Of a DNA stretch of 64,000 nucleotides, positions 25,631 to 36,889 are shown piece by piece. Made by a program: the position numbers and the translations under genes. This stretch comes from Halothiobacillus diazotrophicus (lineage in GTDB: Bacteria > Pseudomonadota > Gammaproteobacteria > Halothiobacillales > Halothiobacillaceae). The notes under the pieces are model-generated. The model made no database searches and was not told the origin of the DNA. It saw only the letters and a list, made by a program, of their open reading frames with translations. The number at the start of each line of letters is the position of its first letter. Position 1 is the stretch's first letter. The stretch covers positions 2,418,501-2,482,500 of the forward strand of contig NZ_CP016027.1 in NCBI RefSeq assembly GCF_001663815.1, in the 5' to 3' direction.

Positions 25631-26762
25631 TGCCGCGCGCTGGCAACGCGTGCGTCAGGATCTGATGCATCGCTGGCCCGCCTTGATCCGATCGTTGCCC
25701 GAACAAATTCAGATCGTGCGGGATGGTGGGGCGATCGGACTCACCGACGGTTCGGTCGTGATGCGGGCCGATTGGCTGGGGCGCGTCGAGCGATCCGAGC
25801 TGGTCCGTGCCGCACTGCATCTGGCGGGCCATGCCGCTCTGGGGCATCGACCCTGGCGTCAGCATCCCTCTGTGAGAGATGCGCGGCTGGATGGCGCCGT
25901 GCGTCGCTTTCTCTCGGCACTGGGGATCGATTCGGACGAAGCCGACTGGTCCGGGGATCATCATGGCTCCTGGCCCGGTGTGCCGGTGCGTGCCCCGGGG
26001 GAAACCTGGGCCGCCCGGGGCGAGTCCGCTTCGGCGCGACAGAGCGATCCGGGCGGGGCTTCGTCAGCGCCGTCAACCGAGCGGGCGTCTTCGGCTGAAC
26101 GGCGTCAGGACGAGCGAGTTGAGGTGGATGAGCCGACGTTCGATGCCCACCGATCGGGCGCGGCGGGCGATCTCAGGGCCCAACGGGTAATGGGCCGGGC
26201 GTCGGCACGTATATCGCCGGGCCATCGGCAGACTGACTGGCGGGCGTTGCTGCGTCTTTGGCTGGTGCAGCGAAGCCATCGCCGGTGGCAGTTCGATCGC
26301 CCGGCGCGTCGGCGTGTCGAACCCTTCATTCTGCCGCGTCTGTCGGGGCGGCAACTGCGGGTAGCGGTGGCTCTGGATATCAGTGGATCCATCGACCCGC
26401 GGTGGTTCGCGCAGTTCTTCCGTGAAATCGAGGCCTTGCGGGGGTTGCTGCCGCTGCAGTTGCGCCTGTTGACCTGCGATAACCGTATCCATCTTGATCG
26501 CGCCTTGCAGGGGGCGGCGGTTCTGCCGCCTATCACGGGCGGCGGCGGGACGGATTTCCGACCGGTATTCGCTCGCCTGGCCGGGGATGCTGCACTGGAT
26601 GCGCTGATCTATTGCACGGACCTCATCGGGGACTATCCGGCCACTATACCGCCGTTTCCTGTGTTCTGGCTGGTGCCGGAAGTCGTTCGAACGGCGGCTG
26701 CTCGGCCACCCGATCCGCCGTTTGGGCGCGTCCTGATGATGCGGGAGGCGGCGGCATCATGA
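25614..26762 (+). CDS. DUF2201/VWA-like metallopeptidase-type partner of MoxR
   Basis: The 382-residue protein has an N-terminal metallopeptidase-like region with HLAGHAALGH (about residues 69-78), a charged, low-complexity middle (about 125-190), and a C-terminal VWA-like domain with the metal-coordinating VALDISGSID near residue 255 and GGGGTDFRPVF. This is the layout of DUF2201/VWA-like proteins encoded beside MoxR ATPases. ATG 25614 has a GGGAAG site and overlaps the ATPase gene; its stop overlaps the xerD start by 4 nt. Whether the HxxxH motif is catalytic is unknown. Confidence 0.85.
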   Translation: MTPTPDAARWQRVRQDLMHRWPALIRSLPEQIQIVRDGGAIGLTDGSVVMRADWLGRVERSELVRAALHLAGHAALGHRPWRQHPSVRDARLDGAVRRFLSALGIDSDEADWSGDHHGSWPGVPVRAPGETWAARGESASARQSDPGGASSAPSTERASSAERRQDERVEVDEPTFDAHRSGAAGDLRAQRVMGRASARISPGHRQTDWRALLRLWLVQRSHRRWQFDRPARRRVEPFILPRLSGRQLRVAVALDISGSIDPRWFAQFFREIEALRGLLPLQLRLLTCDNRIHLDRALQGAAVLPPITGGGGTDFRPVFARLAGDAALDALIYCTDLIGDYPATIPPFPVFWLVPEVVRTAAARPPDPPFGRVLMMREAAAS

Positions 26763-27676
26763 CCGATCACACCCTGTTGCCCGAAGAGACCCGCCAACTG
26801 ATCGAGGAGTTCGTCGCCGCGCTTTGGTTGGAGGAGGGGCTGGCACACAATACGCAGATCGCCTATCGGACGGATCTGCGTCTGGCTGCCGTGCAGTTGG
26901 CCAGGACGGAGGGGGTATCGCTGCTCTCGGCCGGTCCCGAGCAATTGCTTCGGTTGCTCGGGGCGCGGCTGGGTGATGGTCAGTCGCCGCGTTCCGTCGC
27001 GCGGTTGCGCTCGGCCCTGAAGCGGTTCTACGCTTGGTTGCATCGTCAGCAACGCATCGCGCAGGATCCGACGACGGGGCTGGTCGCGCCGCGGCTGCCG
27101 CGCGCATTGCCCGGCGCCCTTTCCGAATCGGATGTGGAGCGACTGCTGTTGGCGCCGGATGTTACCGAACCGCTGGGTTTGCGGGATCGGGCCATGCTGG
27201 AGCTGCTGTACGCCACCGGTCTGCGGGTTTCGGAACTGATCGGCCTGAGTTTCGGTCAGATCAATCTGGTGCAGGGCGTAGTCCGGGTGACCGGCAAGGG
27301 CAACAAGGAACGGCTGGTGCCCGTCGGGGATGAGGCACTGGCTTGGCTGGGGCAATATCTTCAGTTGGCGCGCCCCGTTCTGCTGAAGCGCCGCGAGTCG
27401 CCGCTGGTCTTCGTGACGGAGCGGGGTGATGGGATGACGCGACAGGCGTTCTGGTACGTCATCAAGCGTCACGCGGCGTCGGCCGGCCTTCCGCGGTTGC
27501 CGTCGCCGCACACCTTGCGTCATGCTTTTGCCACGCATTTGCTGAATCACGGCGCCGACTTGCGGGTGCTGCAGATGTTGCTCGGTCATTCGGATCTGTC
27601 GACGACGCAGATTTACACCCACGTCGCGACGGCGCGGCTGAAGGCGCTGCACGCCAAGCATCACCCGCGGGGATGA
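26759..27676 (+). CDS. xerD: XerD-type tyrosine site-specific recombinase
   Basis: The 305-residue protein has the core-binding domain (about 12-100) and the catalytic domain with the complete Xer set: Arg in TGLRVSEL, Lys in TGKGNKER, HTLRHAFATHLL, LLGHSDLSTTQ and the nucleophilic Tyr in IYTHV. With XerC it resolves chromosome dimers at dif. The length and motifs favour the true housekeeping XerD over a mobile integrase. It is unusual in being coupled (ATGA overlap) to a VWA-like gene; no attachment site or mobile element is visible around it. Confidence 0.9.
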   Translation: MTDHTLLPEETRQLIEEFVAALWLEEGLAHNTQIAYRTDLRLAAVQLARTEGVSLLSAGPEQLLRLLGARLGDGQSPRSVARLRSALKRFYAWLHRQQRIAQDPTTGLVAPRLPRALPGALSESDVERLLLAPDVTEPLGLRDRAMLELLYATGLRVSELIGLSFGQINLVQGVVRVTGKGNKERLVPVGDEALAWLGQYLQLARPVLLKRRESPLVFVTERGDGMTRQAFWYVIKRHAASAGLPRLPSPHTLRHAFATHLLNHGADLRVLQMLLGHSDLSTTQIYTHVATARLKALHAKHHPRG

Positions 27677-27834
27677 CCAGGGCGAAGGTGGCCGGGGAAA
27701 TCACGGACGACGGTTATTGGGCCGAGGCATGCCGATCAGGCGTGTCCGGTCCGTGTTTATGTCGATTGGGTTGTTTGAATTTTTGTTTGTTTTGGTTGTT
27801 TATTTTTTATTCGTTCTATCGAGAGTGTCCTTTC

Positions 27835-28608
27835 ATGAAGTTTTATCGTTCCCTGGTCCGTGCCGCCCTTGCCGCGTCCGTGGTGGGTCTTTCCACGCAA
27901 ATGGCGTTGCAGGCCGCACAGGCTGATTCGGCGGCCGACGTACAGGCCATCCGCAAGCAGCTGACCCAGTACATGCCCAATCTGCCCATCGACAGCGTGA
28001 CGCCGACACCCGTTGCCGGCATCTATCAGGTGATCTCCAAGGGGCAGATCGCCTATGTGACGGCCGACGGCCGCTATCTGTTCGCCGGCAACCTGCTTGA
28101 TCTTAAGGAGCAGGTGAACCTCACCGGCCGTGTGCGCAACCTGCAAAATCTCGCACTCTTGAAAACGGTACCGGCCGACCACAAGATGATCTATGCCGCG
28201 GAGGGCAAGAAGAAAAGCACGATCTGGGTGCTGACCGATCCGACCTGTCCGTTCTGCGAAAAGCTGCATGGCGAGATTCCTGCGCTGCAGAAGGCCGGTA
28301 TCGAAGTACAGACGATCCTGACGCCGCGTGATGGAAAGGATTCCCAGGGCTATGTCGAGTCGTCGCAGATCATGTGCGGGCATCAGCAGAAATCTGATCT
28401 GAGTGCGGCCATGGCGCATCAGGCGCTCAGTGGGCCGGCCTGCAAGAATGCCGTGATCGATGCGAACATGAAGCTGGCCGAGGCGCTCGGTATGAGTGGT
28501 ACGCCCTATATCGTCATGCCCGACGGCAGTTCCGTTCCGGGATATCGTCCCGCCCGCGACCTGATCCCAGCGATCATGCAGGCCCAGTCAGATTCGTCGG
28601 GGAACTGA
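27835..28608 (+). CDS. dsbC: thiol:disulfide interchange protein DsbC
   Basis: The 257-residue protein has a signal peptide (about 1-31, ending AAQA), an N-terminal dimerisation domain with YVTADGRYLFAGNLLDL, and a thioredoxin fold with the active site CPFC at residues 138-141 and a second cysteine pair (MCGHQQK, PACKN) in the position of the DsbC structural disulfide. It corrects wrong disulfides in the periplasm. The cis-proline SGTPYIVMPDG is present. An AT-rich 60-bp stretch precedes it, possibly its promoter. The xerD-dsbC order is common in gammaproteobacteria. Confidence 0.95.
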   Translation: MKFYRSLVRAALAASVVGLSTQMALQAAQADSAADVQAIRKQLTQYMPNLPIDSVTPTPVAGIYQVISKGQIAYVTADGRYLFAGNLLDLKEQVNLTGRVRNLQNLALLKTVPADHKMIYAAEGKKKSTIWVLTDPTCPFCEKLHGEIPALQKAGIEVQTILTPRDGKDSQGYVESSQIMCGHQQKSDLSAAMAHQALSGPACKNAVIDANMKLAEALGMSGTPYIVMPDGSSVPGYRPARDLIPAIMQAQSDSSGN

Positions 28609-28612
28609 AAAG

Positions 28613-28648
28613 CATCGCCCCCGGTGACGAACCGTCCCGGGGGCGATG
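28613..28648. terminator. hairpin 1 between dsbC and bamD
   Basis: CATCGCCCCCGG and CCGGGGGCGATG form a perfect 12-bp stem around a 12-base loop, five bases after the dsbC stop. There is no following T-run in either direction, so termination by this hairpin alone is uncertain. Confidence 0.6.
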
Positions 28649-28662
28649 GATGTCGATCCTGT

Positions 28663-28689
28663 GATCGGGCGGCTTCAGGCCGCCCGATC
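28663..28689. terminator. hairpin 2 between dsbC and bamD
   Basis: GATCGGGCGGC-TTCAG-GCCGCCCGATC is a perfect 11-bp stem with a 5-base loop, just past the bamD stop. Like its neighbour it lacks a T-run. Together they separate two convergent genes. Confidence 0.6.
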
Positions 28690-28700
28690 GGTTTCGGCGG

Positions 28701-29519
28701 TCAGTTCTTGTTTTCCGGGATCTTGTTCGCGGCCAGAGTGGCATTGAGTACCTGTTTGGCGTCGGCTGCCTCGGTGGTCAACCCCAGCTTGTCATAGGCT
28801 GAAATGAGAATTTTCAGGGCCGGAATGGTAGCGACCGAACCGTTGAAATCGGTCAGCGCCGTTTGGGCGCGGTTGGCGGCCGCCAGCCAGGCGCCACGCC
28901 GCATGTAGTATTTGGCCACGTAGATTTCATGCTCGGCCAGGTAGTTGCGGATCTTGACCAGTCGCACGCTGGCGTCGGTGGTGTATCGGCTGTCCGGGAA
29001 GCGCTTGACCAGTTCGGAGAAGGCCTGGAAGGCATTTTTCAGGATGCTCTGATCCCGGTACGCCAGATCGGGCTTGGCAATCCGGTTGAGGAGCGAGTCG
29101 CCCCGATCCATGTTGGCCAGCCCTTTCAGGTACAGGGCGTAGTCGACGTTCTTGCCCTGGGGGTGCAGCTGGATGTAGCGATCGGCGGCAGCGATGGCCG
29201 AGTCGGGTTCGTCGTACTTGTAGTAGGCGTAGGCGACTTCCAGTTGTGCCTGCTCGGTATAGGCGCCGAACGGGTAGCGGCCTTCGAGGGTTTCGAATTT
29301 CTTGATGGCCGTCCCGTAGTCGGCTTCGTGCATGGCCTGAGTCGCTTCGTCGTAAAGCTGGGCGGCGGAGATGGTCGGATCCGAGAGATCGACCTTGTCC
29401 GAGTCGTCCTTGGAGAACCAGGAGCAGCCGCTGACCAGAACGATGCTGCCGGCGAGGACCAAGCCACTGATCAGTTTTGAGGTGCGGAACACTTGATGCC
29501 AGTGGGTGTGGGCAGACAT
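28701..29519 (-). CDS. bamD: outer membrane assembly lipoprotein BamD
   Basis: The 272-residue lipoprotein has a signal peptide with lipobox LVSGC (Cys at about residue 32) and TPR-like helical repeats, including the conserved LYDEATQAM, LEGRYPFGAYTEQAQLELAYA-type and ADRYIQLHPQGKNVDYALYLKG segments. BamD is an essential part of the BAM complex inserting beta-barrel proteins. The N-terminus before the lipobox is a little long, so translation could start a few codons later. It diverges from rluD, the conserved gammaproteobacterial arrangement. Confidence 0.95.
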   Translation of the reverse strand: MSAHTHWHQVFRTSKLISGLVLAGSIVLVSGCSWFSKDDSDKVDLSDPTISAAQLYDEATQAMHEADYGTAIKKFETLEGRYPFGAYTEQAQLEVAYAYYKYDEPDSAIAAADRYIQLHPQGKNVDYALYLKGLANMDRGDSLLNRIAKPDLAYRDQSILKNAFQAFSELVKRFPDSRYTTDASVRLVKIRNYLAEHEIYVAKYYMRRGAWLAAANRAQTALTDFNGSVATIPALKILISAYDKLGLTTEAADAKQVLNATLAANKIPENKN

Positions 29520-29705
29520 ACTGAATGGAAATCCTGAAATAGAAATTATGCGGTCGGTATAGAATTCAAGCGCCTTATGTTCGCAGATTCAAACCGATAA
29601 ACCAAGCGATAAACCGAAGCGAAAAAAGCCGGTCGATTCCCCTATTTTTCCGATGAGCCGATCGTGCTGATGCGATCCGTCCGTCGGTTCACTTTTGGAC
29701 ACGAT

Positions 29706-30725
29706 ATGCATCTTGAAGAATCCCTGATCATCCCGGATCACTGCGCGGGTCAGCGGCTGGATCAGGCGCTGGCCCAGTGTTGGCCGGACTTTTCGCGCAG
29801 CCGCATCCAGGACTGGATCAAGTCCGGCGACATTCTGGTCGATGGCGAGGCCGCGCGCAGCCGTGCCCAGGTGCTGGGCGGGGAGACGGTCGTCCTGCAG
29901 ACCGAGATCGAGGACGAGGTGTCTGCCGTACCGCAGGATATCCCGCTGGACATCTTGTACGAGGACGATGCGATCATCGTGCTGAACAAATCACCGGACA
30001 TCGTCGTTCATCCCGCGGCAGGCAACCCGGACGGCACACTCGTCAACGCGCTGCTGTTTCATGACCCGGCGCTGGCCGCCGTGCCCCGGGCCGGCATCGT
30101 GCACCGTCTGGACAAGCAGACGTCCGGCGTGATGGTCGTCGCCAAGACCCTCGCCGCGCACAAGACCCTGGTGGCCAATCTCGCCGCGCGCAAGATCCGC
30201 CGCGAATACGATACGGTGGTCATGGGGCATGTCGTGGCCGGCGGGACGGTCGACAAGCCCATCGGCCGGCATCCGCGGGATCGTCAGCGGCAGGCGGTGG
30301 TCACCATGGGCAAGCCGGCCGTGACACATTATCGGGTGCTGCAGCAGTACGGCGAGCAGACCTGGCTTCGGGTCCAGCTGGAAACCGGCCGAACGCACCA
30401 GATCCGGGTTCATATGGCGCATATCCGCTATCCGGTCATCGGCGATCCGGTGTATGGCGGACGGCTCCGGCTGCCCCATCGGGCATCGACGGCGCTCGTC
30501 GATATCCTGCGGAATTTCGAACGTCAGGCCCTGCATGCCCGATTCCTGACCCTGGAGCATCCGGTCAGCGGCGAGGTCATGCGCTTCGAGGCACCGCTGC
30601 CCGACGACATGCTCGAACTGCTGGAACTCCTGACCGAACATCGGGATCGCATGCAGCACGGTTCGACGCAGGTAGACGACGATCCGGACGAGGCCGAGGT
30701 CATCTATGTCCGTGACGACGACTGA
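29706..30725 (+). CDS. rluD: 23S rRNA pseudouridine synthase RluD
   Basis: The 339-residue protein has an N-terminal S4 RNA-binding domain (about 15-75) and an RsuA/RluA catalytic domain with HRLDKQTSG, whose Asp is the nucleophile, plus LETGRTHQIRVHM. RluD modifies helix 69 of 23S rRNA; the bamD/pgeF context supports RluD over RluA or RluC. I take ATG 29706, giving MHLEESLIIPDH; the upstream GTG/ATG starts at 29664-29670 add unrelated residues. Its stop lies 17 bp inside the pgeF gene. Confidence 0.93.
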   Translation: MHLEESLIIPDHCAGQRLDQALAQCWPDFSRSRIQDWIKSGDILVDGEAARSRAQVLGGETVVLQTEIEDEVSAVPQDIPLDILYEDDAIIVLNKSPDIVVHPAAGNPDGTLVNALLFHDPALAAVPRAGIVHRLDKQTSGVMVVAKTLAAHKTLVANLAARKIRREYDTVVMGHVVAGGTVDKPIGRHPRDRQRQAVVTMGKPAVTHYRVLQQYGEQTWLRVQLETGRTHQIRVHMAHIRYPVIGDPVYGGRLRLPHRASTALVDILRNFERQALHARFLTLEHPVSGEVMRFEAPLPDDMLELLELLTEHRDRMQHGSTQVDDDPDEAEVIYVRDDD

Positions 30726-31470
30726 CGATGCATTGATTCGGGTGGACTGGCCGGCCCCGTCGGGGGTGCAGGCCTGGGTGACGACCCGGCATGGCGGGGT
30801 CAGCGCCATGCCCTTCGATTGCTTGAACCTGGCCACCCATGTCGGCGATGATCCGTCTTCCGTCGAGGAAAACCGGCGTCGACTGCGGCGTCTGGCCCAT
30901 CTGCCGGCCGAACCGCGCTGGTTGAATCAGGTGCATGGCACCGAGGTGGCGACCGGCGATGCGTCAACCTGTCTGCCCGATGCGGATGCCAGTTACACCG
31001 ATGCGGCGAATGTGGTGCTCGCCATCCTGACGGCCGATTGTCTGCCCGTGACCTTCTGCAGTGACGATGGACGTGAACTGGCCGTGGCCCATGCTGGCTG
31101 GCGGGGGTTGGCGGCCGGGGTGCTGGGCGCGACGGTCGCCCGGTTTTCCGCGTCGCCCGAGTCGATCATGGCCTGGCTGGGGCCGGCCATCGGCCCACAG
31201 GCCTTCGAAGTGGGCGAGGAGGTCCGATCGACCTTCGTTGCCGCCAATCCGGAAGATGCCGTCGGATTCGTCGCGGGAGTCCGTCCCGGCAAATATCAGG
31301 CCGACCTGTTTGCGCTGGCCCGTTTGAGCCTACGCCGGGCGGGCGTGCAGCGGGTTTTTGGCGGCGGCATCTGCACCTTCAACGAAGCGGAAACGTACTA
31401 TTCCTATCGTCGGGATGCGGGGCGCACCGGACGGATGGCGACCCTGATCTGGCGCACGGATGCGGACTGA
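30706..31470 (+). CDS. pgeF: purine nucleoside phosphorylase / peptidoglycan editing factor (YfiH)
   Basis: The 254-residue protein belongs to the DUF152/laccase-domain family, with NQVHGTEV, LTADCLPV, VAHAGWRGLAAGVL and GPAIGPQAFEVG, whose His and Cys bind zinc. Family members act on purine nucleosides, and the E. coli protein (YfiH/PgeF) prevents wrong residues entering peptidoglycan. It overlaps the end of rluD by 20 nt. In E. coli the same order rluD-yfiH-clpB occurs; here four extra genes separate it from clpB. Confidence 0.93.
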   Translation: MSVTTTDDALIRVDWPAPSGVQAWVTTRHGGVSAMPFDCLNLATHVGDDPSSVEENRRRLRRLAHLPAEPRWLNQVHGTEVATGDASTCLPDADASYTDAANVVLAILTADCLPVTFCSDDGRELAVAHAGWRGLAAGVLGATVARFSASPESIMAWLGPAIGPQAFEVGEEVRSTFVAANPEDAVGFVAGVRPGKYQADLFALARLSLRRAGVQRVFGGGICTFNEAETYYSYRRDAGRTGRMATLIWRTDAD

Positions 31471-31519
31471 ACCGATCGGGTGACCGAAGATACGAGCGAT
31501 GATTGAGGAGAGCGAGGCC

Positions 31520-32095
31520 ATGCCCGAGAATTACCCAGAGAACAAGCCAGAGCATAAACAAGAGAAGAAGATGAACGATAAATGGTTGATTTTGACCCTG
31601 GTCGGCGCAGACCAGCCAGGGATCGTCGCGAACCTGACCCGGATCCTGTTCGGTGCCGGGGCCGAGTTGGGCGAGGCGGCAATGCTTCGGCTCGGCAACC
31701 AGTTCGCCATCATGCTGATGGTGCGCGGTGCTGGTTCGCCGGAGACGGTGATGGGGCTGCTCGAATCCGTCCGAGCGCAATTCGATCTGAAACTGCATAT
31801 CGACGAAACCGACGCCGCGCTGCATGAGCAGCGTGATCCCGACGTATTGGTGACCGTGCATGGCGCCGACCGCGCGGGCATCGTGGCGGAAGTGACGGGC
31901 GCATTGGTCGAGGCGGGCTTCAATATCCTCGATCTGCGTTCGGACGTCGGCGGCTCGACGACTTCACCGATCTATATCATGCAGATCGAAGGTGAAGCCC
32001 GGCAGGGCATCGAGGCGATCGAGCAGGCCGTGGCGGCACTGAACCAACAGGGACTCTCGGTGCGGGTCGTTCCGCTCGATACGGTGCGGGGTTGA
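31520..32095 (+). CDS. GcvR-like double ACT domain regulator
   Basis: The 191-residue product has two ACT domains, one starting at WLILTLVGADQPGIVANLTR and the other at VLVTVHGADRAGIVAEVTG, the layout of the glycine-cleavage repressor GcvR, which binds glycine and controls GcvA. No gcv gene is nearby, so the target is unproven. Three starts are possible: ATG 31499, ATG 31520 (best spaced from GAGGAG) and ATG 31571, the last giving the usual short GcvR N-terminus. The def gene follows directly. Confidence 0.85.
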   Translation: MPENYPENKPEHKQEKKMNDKWLILTLVGADQPGIVANLTRILFGAGAELGEAAMLRLGNQFAIMLMVRGAGSPETVMGLLESVRAQFDLKLHIDETDAALHEQRDPDVLVTVHGADRAGIVAEVTGALVEAGFNILDLRSDVGGSTTSPIYIMQIEGEARQGIEAIEQAVAALNQQGLSVRVVPLDTVRG

Positions 32096-32097
32096 GC

Positions 32098-32595
32098 GTG
32101 GCGACTCTCGATATTCTCACCTACCCCGACGAGCGGCTGAAAACCGCCTGCGAGCCCGTGGATCAGTTCGATCCGGCCCTGCGCGAATTCATCGAACACC
32201 TTCAGGAAACCTGTTCCGGGGGGCCGGGGGCGGTCGGCATTGCGGCACCCCAGGTGGGCGAATTGCGCCGTATCTGCATCGTCGATGCGACCCGGGCCAA
32301 GCGGCCGGTCGAAAATCACGGCCCGCTCGTGCTCATCAATCCGGAGATCACCGCCTGGGACGGCTTCGCCGTTGGCCGGGAAGGCTGTCTCTCCGTGCCG
32401 GACTACACCGGCAAGGTGATCCGCGCCGAACGGATCGAGCTGAAGGCGCAGGATCCCTTCGGCAAGCCGCTCAGTTTTTCGATGAAGGGTTTCGAGGCCC
32501 GCATCGCGCAACATGAAGTGGATCACCTCGACGGTATCCTCTTTCTGGATCGTCTGGTCAGTCGCCACGCCGATCTGCAATTGCGCAAGAAGTAG
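32098..32595 (+). CDS. def: peptide deformylase
   Basis: The 165-residue metalloenzyme removes the formyl group from new polypeptides. All three motifs are present: GVGIAAPQ-like GAVGIAAPQVG, EGCLSVP and QHEVDHLDG (HEXXH). I use GTG 32098 with GGGG seven bases upstream; a TTG at 32092 overlapping the previous stop is the alternative. It is not beside fmt, the usual partner of the main deformylase, so it may be an additional copy. Confidence 0.95.
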   Translation: MATLDILTYPDERLKTACEPVDQFDPALREFIEHLQETCSGGPGAVGIAAPQVGELRRICIVDATRAKRPVENHGPLVLINPEITAWDGFAVGREGCLSVPDYTGKVIRAERIELKAQDPFGKPLSFSMKGFEARIAQHEVDHLDGILFLDRLVSRHADLQLRKK

Positions 32596-32696
32596 TCGCT
32601 TTTTGATCTGAAAAAAATCTGACATGGAATCAACATGTTCCTGTCACCTGATTGCGGCATAAATGTCACGGGAGAATCCATGGGAGTGACCGTGCC

Positions 32697-33551
32697 ATGC
32701 CGCAAGCCAATCAGCCGTTCATCTATCGCAGCATCTTCATTTCCGATGTGCATCTGGGTACCAAGGACGCGCGGGTGGAATACCTGCTGGATTTCCTCGC
32801 GCATGTCCGGTGCGAGCATCTCTTCCTTGATGGCGACATTTTCGACATCTGGAAGATGAAGACCAATCGTTGGCACTGGCCCCTGCTCAATACCCAGCTG
32901 CTGCAGAAATTCATGGAACTGGCGTCGGCGGGCACGCGGGTGATCTATGTGCCGGGTAATCACGACGAATTCTTCCGCGACTATCTCGGTTCCGAGATCG
33001 GTGGGGTACAGATCCACCGCGAATACCGGCACACGCTGGCCGACGGGCGTCGGGCGCTGATTCTGCACGGTGACGAGTTCGATGGCGTGGTACGCCACAG
33101 TCGGCTGCTCAAGTGGATCGGCAATGCCGGATACGAGGTGCTGATGTGGGCGAACCGGGCGAGCTTCCGGGTTCGTCGCTGGCTGGGTAAGGGGTACTGG
33201 TCGCTTTCACTGGCCATCAAGCAGCAGGTGCCCAACGCGCGCATTTATATCGAGAAGTTCGAGCAGGCGGCGATTCGCCATGCCCGCGAACAGGCCGTCG
33301 ACGTGATCGTCTGCGGACACATCCATCATGCCAATCTGCGCGAAGAGCAGGGCGTGACCTACGCCAACTCCGGAGACTGGGTCGAGCATTGCACGGCGAT
33401 CGTCGAACACATGGACGGTACGCTGGAACTCGTGAATTGGGTGAAGGAAAGCGCCGAGCGTCTCGATGGCCGTCAGGCCGTCACTGTGCCCCCTCTTCCC
33501 GCGCCGGTTCTGGAGCAGCAGTCAGCCCACGCCAAATCCCTGCATTCGTGA
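32697..33551 (+). CDS. LpxH-like metallophosphoesterase
   Basis: The 284-residue protein has the calcineurin-type motif set in order: ISDVHLG, LDGDIFDIW, PGNHDE, LHGDEFD and CGHIHHA. This pattern is shared by UDP-2,3-diacylglucosamine pyrophosphatase (LpxH) and a broader LpxH-like group; the GNHD rather than GNRD box points to the broader group, so lipid A synthesis is possible but not assured. ATG 32697 has GGAG ten bases upstream. Convergent with the DUF6858 gene. Confidence 0.8.
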   Translation: MPQANQPFIYRSIFISDVHLGTKDARVEYLLDFLAHVRCEHLFLDGDIFDIWKMKTNRWHWPLLNTQLLQKFMELASAGTRVIYVPGNHDEFFRDYLGSEIGGVQIHREYRHTLADGRRALILHGDEFDGVVRHSRLLKWIGNAGYEVLMWANRASFRVRRWLGKGYWSLSLAIKQQVPNARIYIEKFEQAAIRHAREQAVDVIVCGHIHHANLREEQGVTYANSGDWVEHCTAIVEHMDGTLELVNWVKESAERLDGRQAVTVPPLPAPVLEQQSAHAKSLHS

Positions 33552-33584
33552 TCGACCGGCCGGGTCGCGTGCTGCGAGATATCC

Positions 33585-33989
33585 TCAGGCGAAAGGCAGT
33601 CGATCGCGCAGGGCGTTGACCCATTCCGTCATGATCAGGGCCGGTGCCGGCATCGGCGGCTCCATGAAATTCACGACGAAGCGGTCGTCGTATTCCGTGA
33701 CGCCGATGGATCTCGGACGCACGGCCATCACCTGCGGGTTCGGCAGTTTCATGCCGAAGCAAAACACGATGTTCTGGGCCGCACGAATGCCTTCGCCAAT
33801 CTCGCCGCCCGGCAGTTGCGCCGTATGCTGGTAATGATCGAACAGGCCGATGAAGGCTGCCGTCGGGTCGGTTTCGATAATCCGTTTCAGTCGTGCCATG
33901 ATCTCTTCCGTGTTCGTGGCGCTCGTCTCGTGTCTGGCAATCTCGGTTTCGTACACGGGATAGGTGTCGTTGAAACGGGTTTCCTGCAT
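33585..33989 (-). CDS. DUF6858-like protein
   Basis: The 134-residue product is soluble, with YPVYETEIARHETS, FIGLFDHYQHTAQLPGGEI, NIVFCFGMKLPNPQVMAVRP and RSIGVTEYDDRFVVNFMEPP segments that I associate with the uncharacterised DUF6858 family found in chemolithotrophic and sulfur-metabolising bacteria. The function is unknown. It stands alone on the minus strand, upstream of and divergent from clpB. Confidence 0.7.
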   Translation of the reverse strand: MQETRFNDTYPVYETEIARHETSATNTEEIMARLKRIIETDPTAAFIGLFDHYQHTAQLPGGEIGEGIRAAQNIVFCFGMKLPNPQVMAVRPRSIGVTEYDDRFVVNFMEPPMPAPALIMTEWVNALRDRLPFA

Positions 33990-34155
33990 CGCGGGCTCCG
34001 GGCAAGTTTCGCTGCGTCAAAAGCGCGCTATTTAAGCACGGTTGCTAACGATTTTCCGGACAAATTAATCATGCGGTTTACTTCCATGTCCGATTCGTCA
34101 CGATCCGCTATGGCGTCTCGCTGAATAAATCTATGACGAAATATGGGGTTTCCGG

Positions 34156-34183
34156 CTTGAATTCGGGTGCAGCGGCGCCATAT
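34156..34183 (+). promoter_or_regulatory. sigma-32 (RpoH) heat-shock promoter for clpB
   Basis: CTTGAAT (34156-34162), a 13-bp spacer and CGCCATAT (34176-34183) match the heat-shock consensus CTTGAAA / CCCCATNT with one mismatch in each box. The promoter sits 37 bp before the clpB start, the place expected for a heat-induced chaperone. Confidence 0.8.
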
Positions 34184-34219
34184 CTGCGGGAAGATTAACG
34201 AGTTTCGAGAGGTTGTCTC

Positions 34220-36808
<2,589 letters not shown>

Positions 36809-36837
36809 TCGATCGGTATCGCGATGCCCTGAACAGA

Positions 36838-36870
36838 ACAGCCGCAGGTTTTGCCCGCGGCTGTTTTTTT
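36838..36870 (+). terminator. clpB terminator
   Basis: ACAGCCGC and GCGGCTGT form an 8-bp stem around an 11-base loop, followed by seven T, 29 bp after the clpB stop. Confidence 0.9.
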
Positions 36871-36889
36871 GTTCGTCCTCTCGACGGGG

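Noticed and set aside
26759-27676. Integrase of a mobile element
   Set aside because: Length and motifs fit housekeeping XerD, it is followed by dsbC as in other gammaproteobacteria, and no att-like repeat or cargo is visible.
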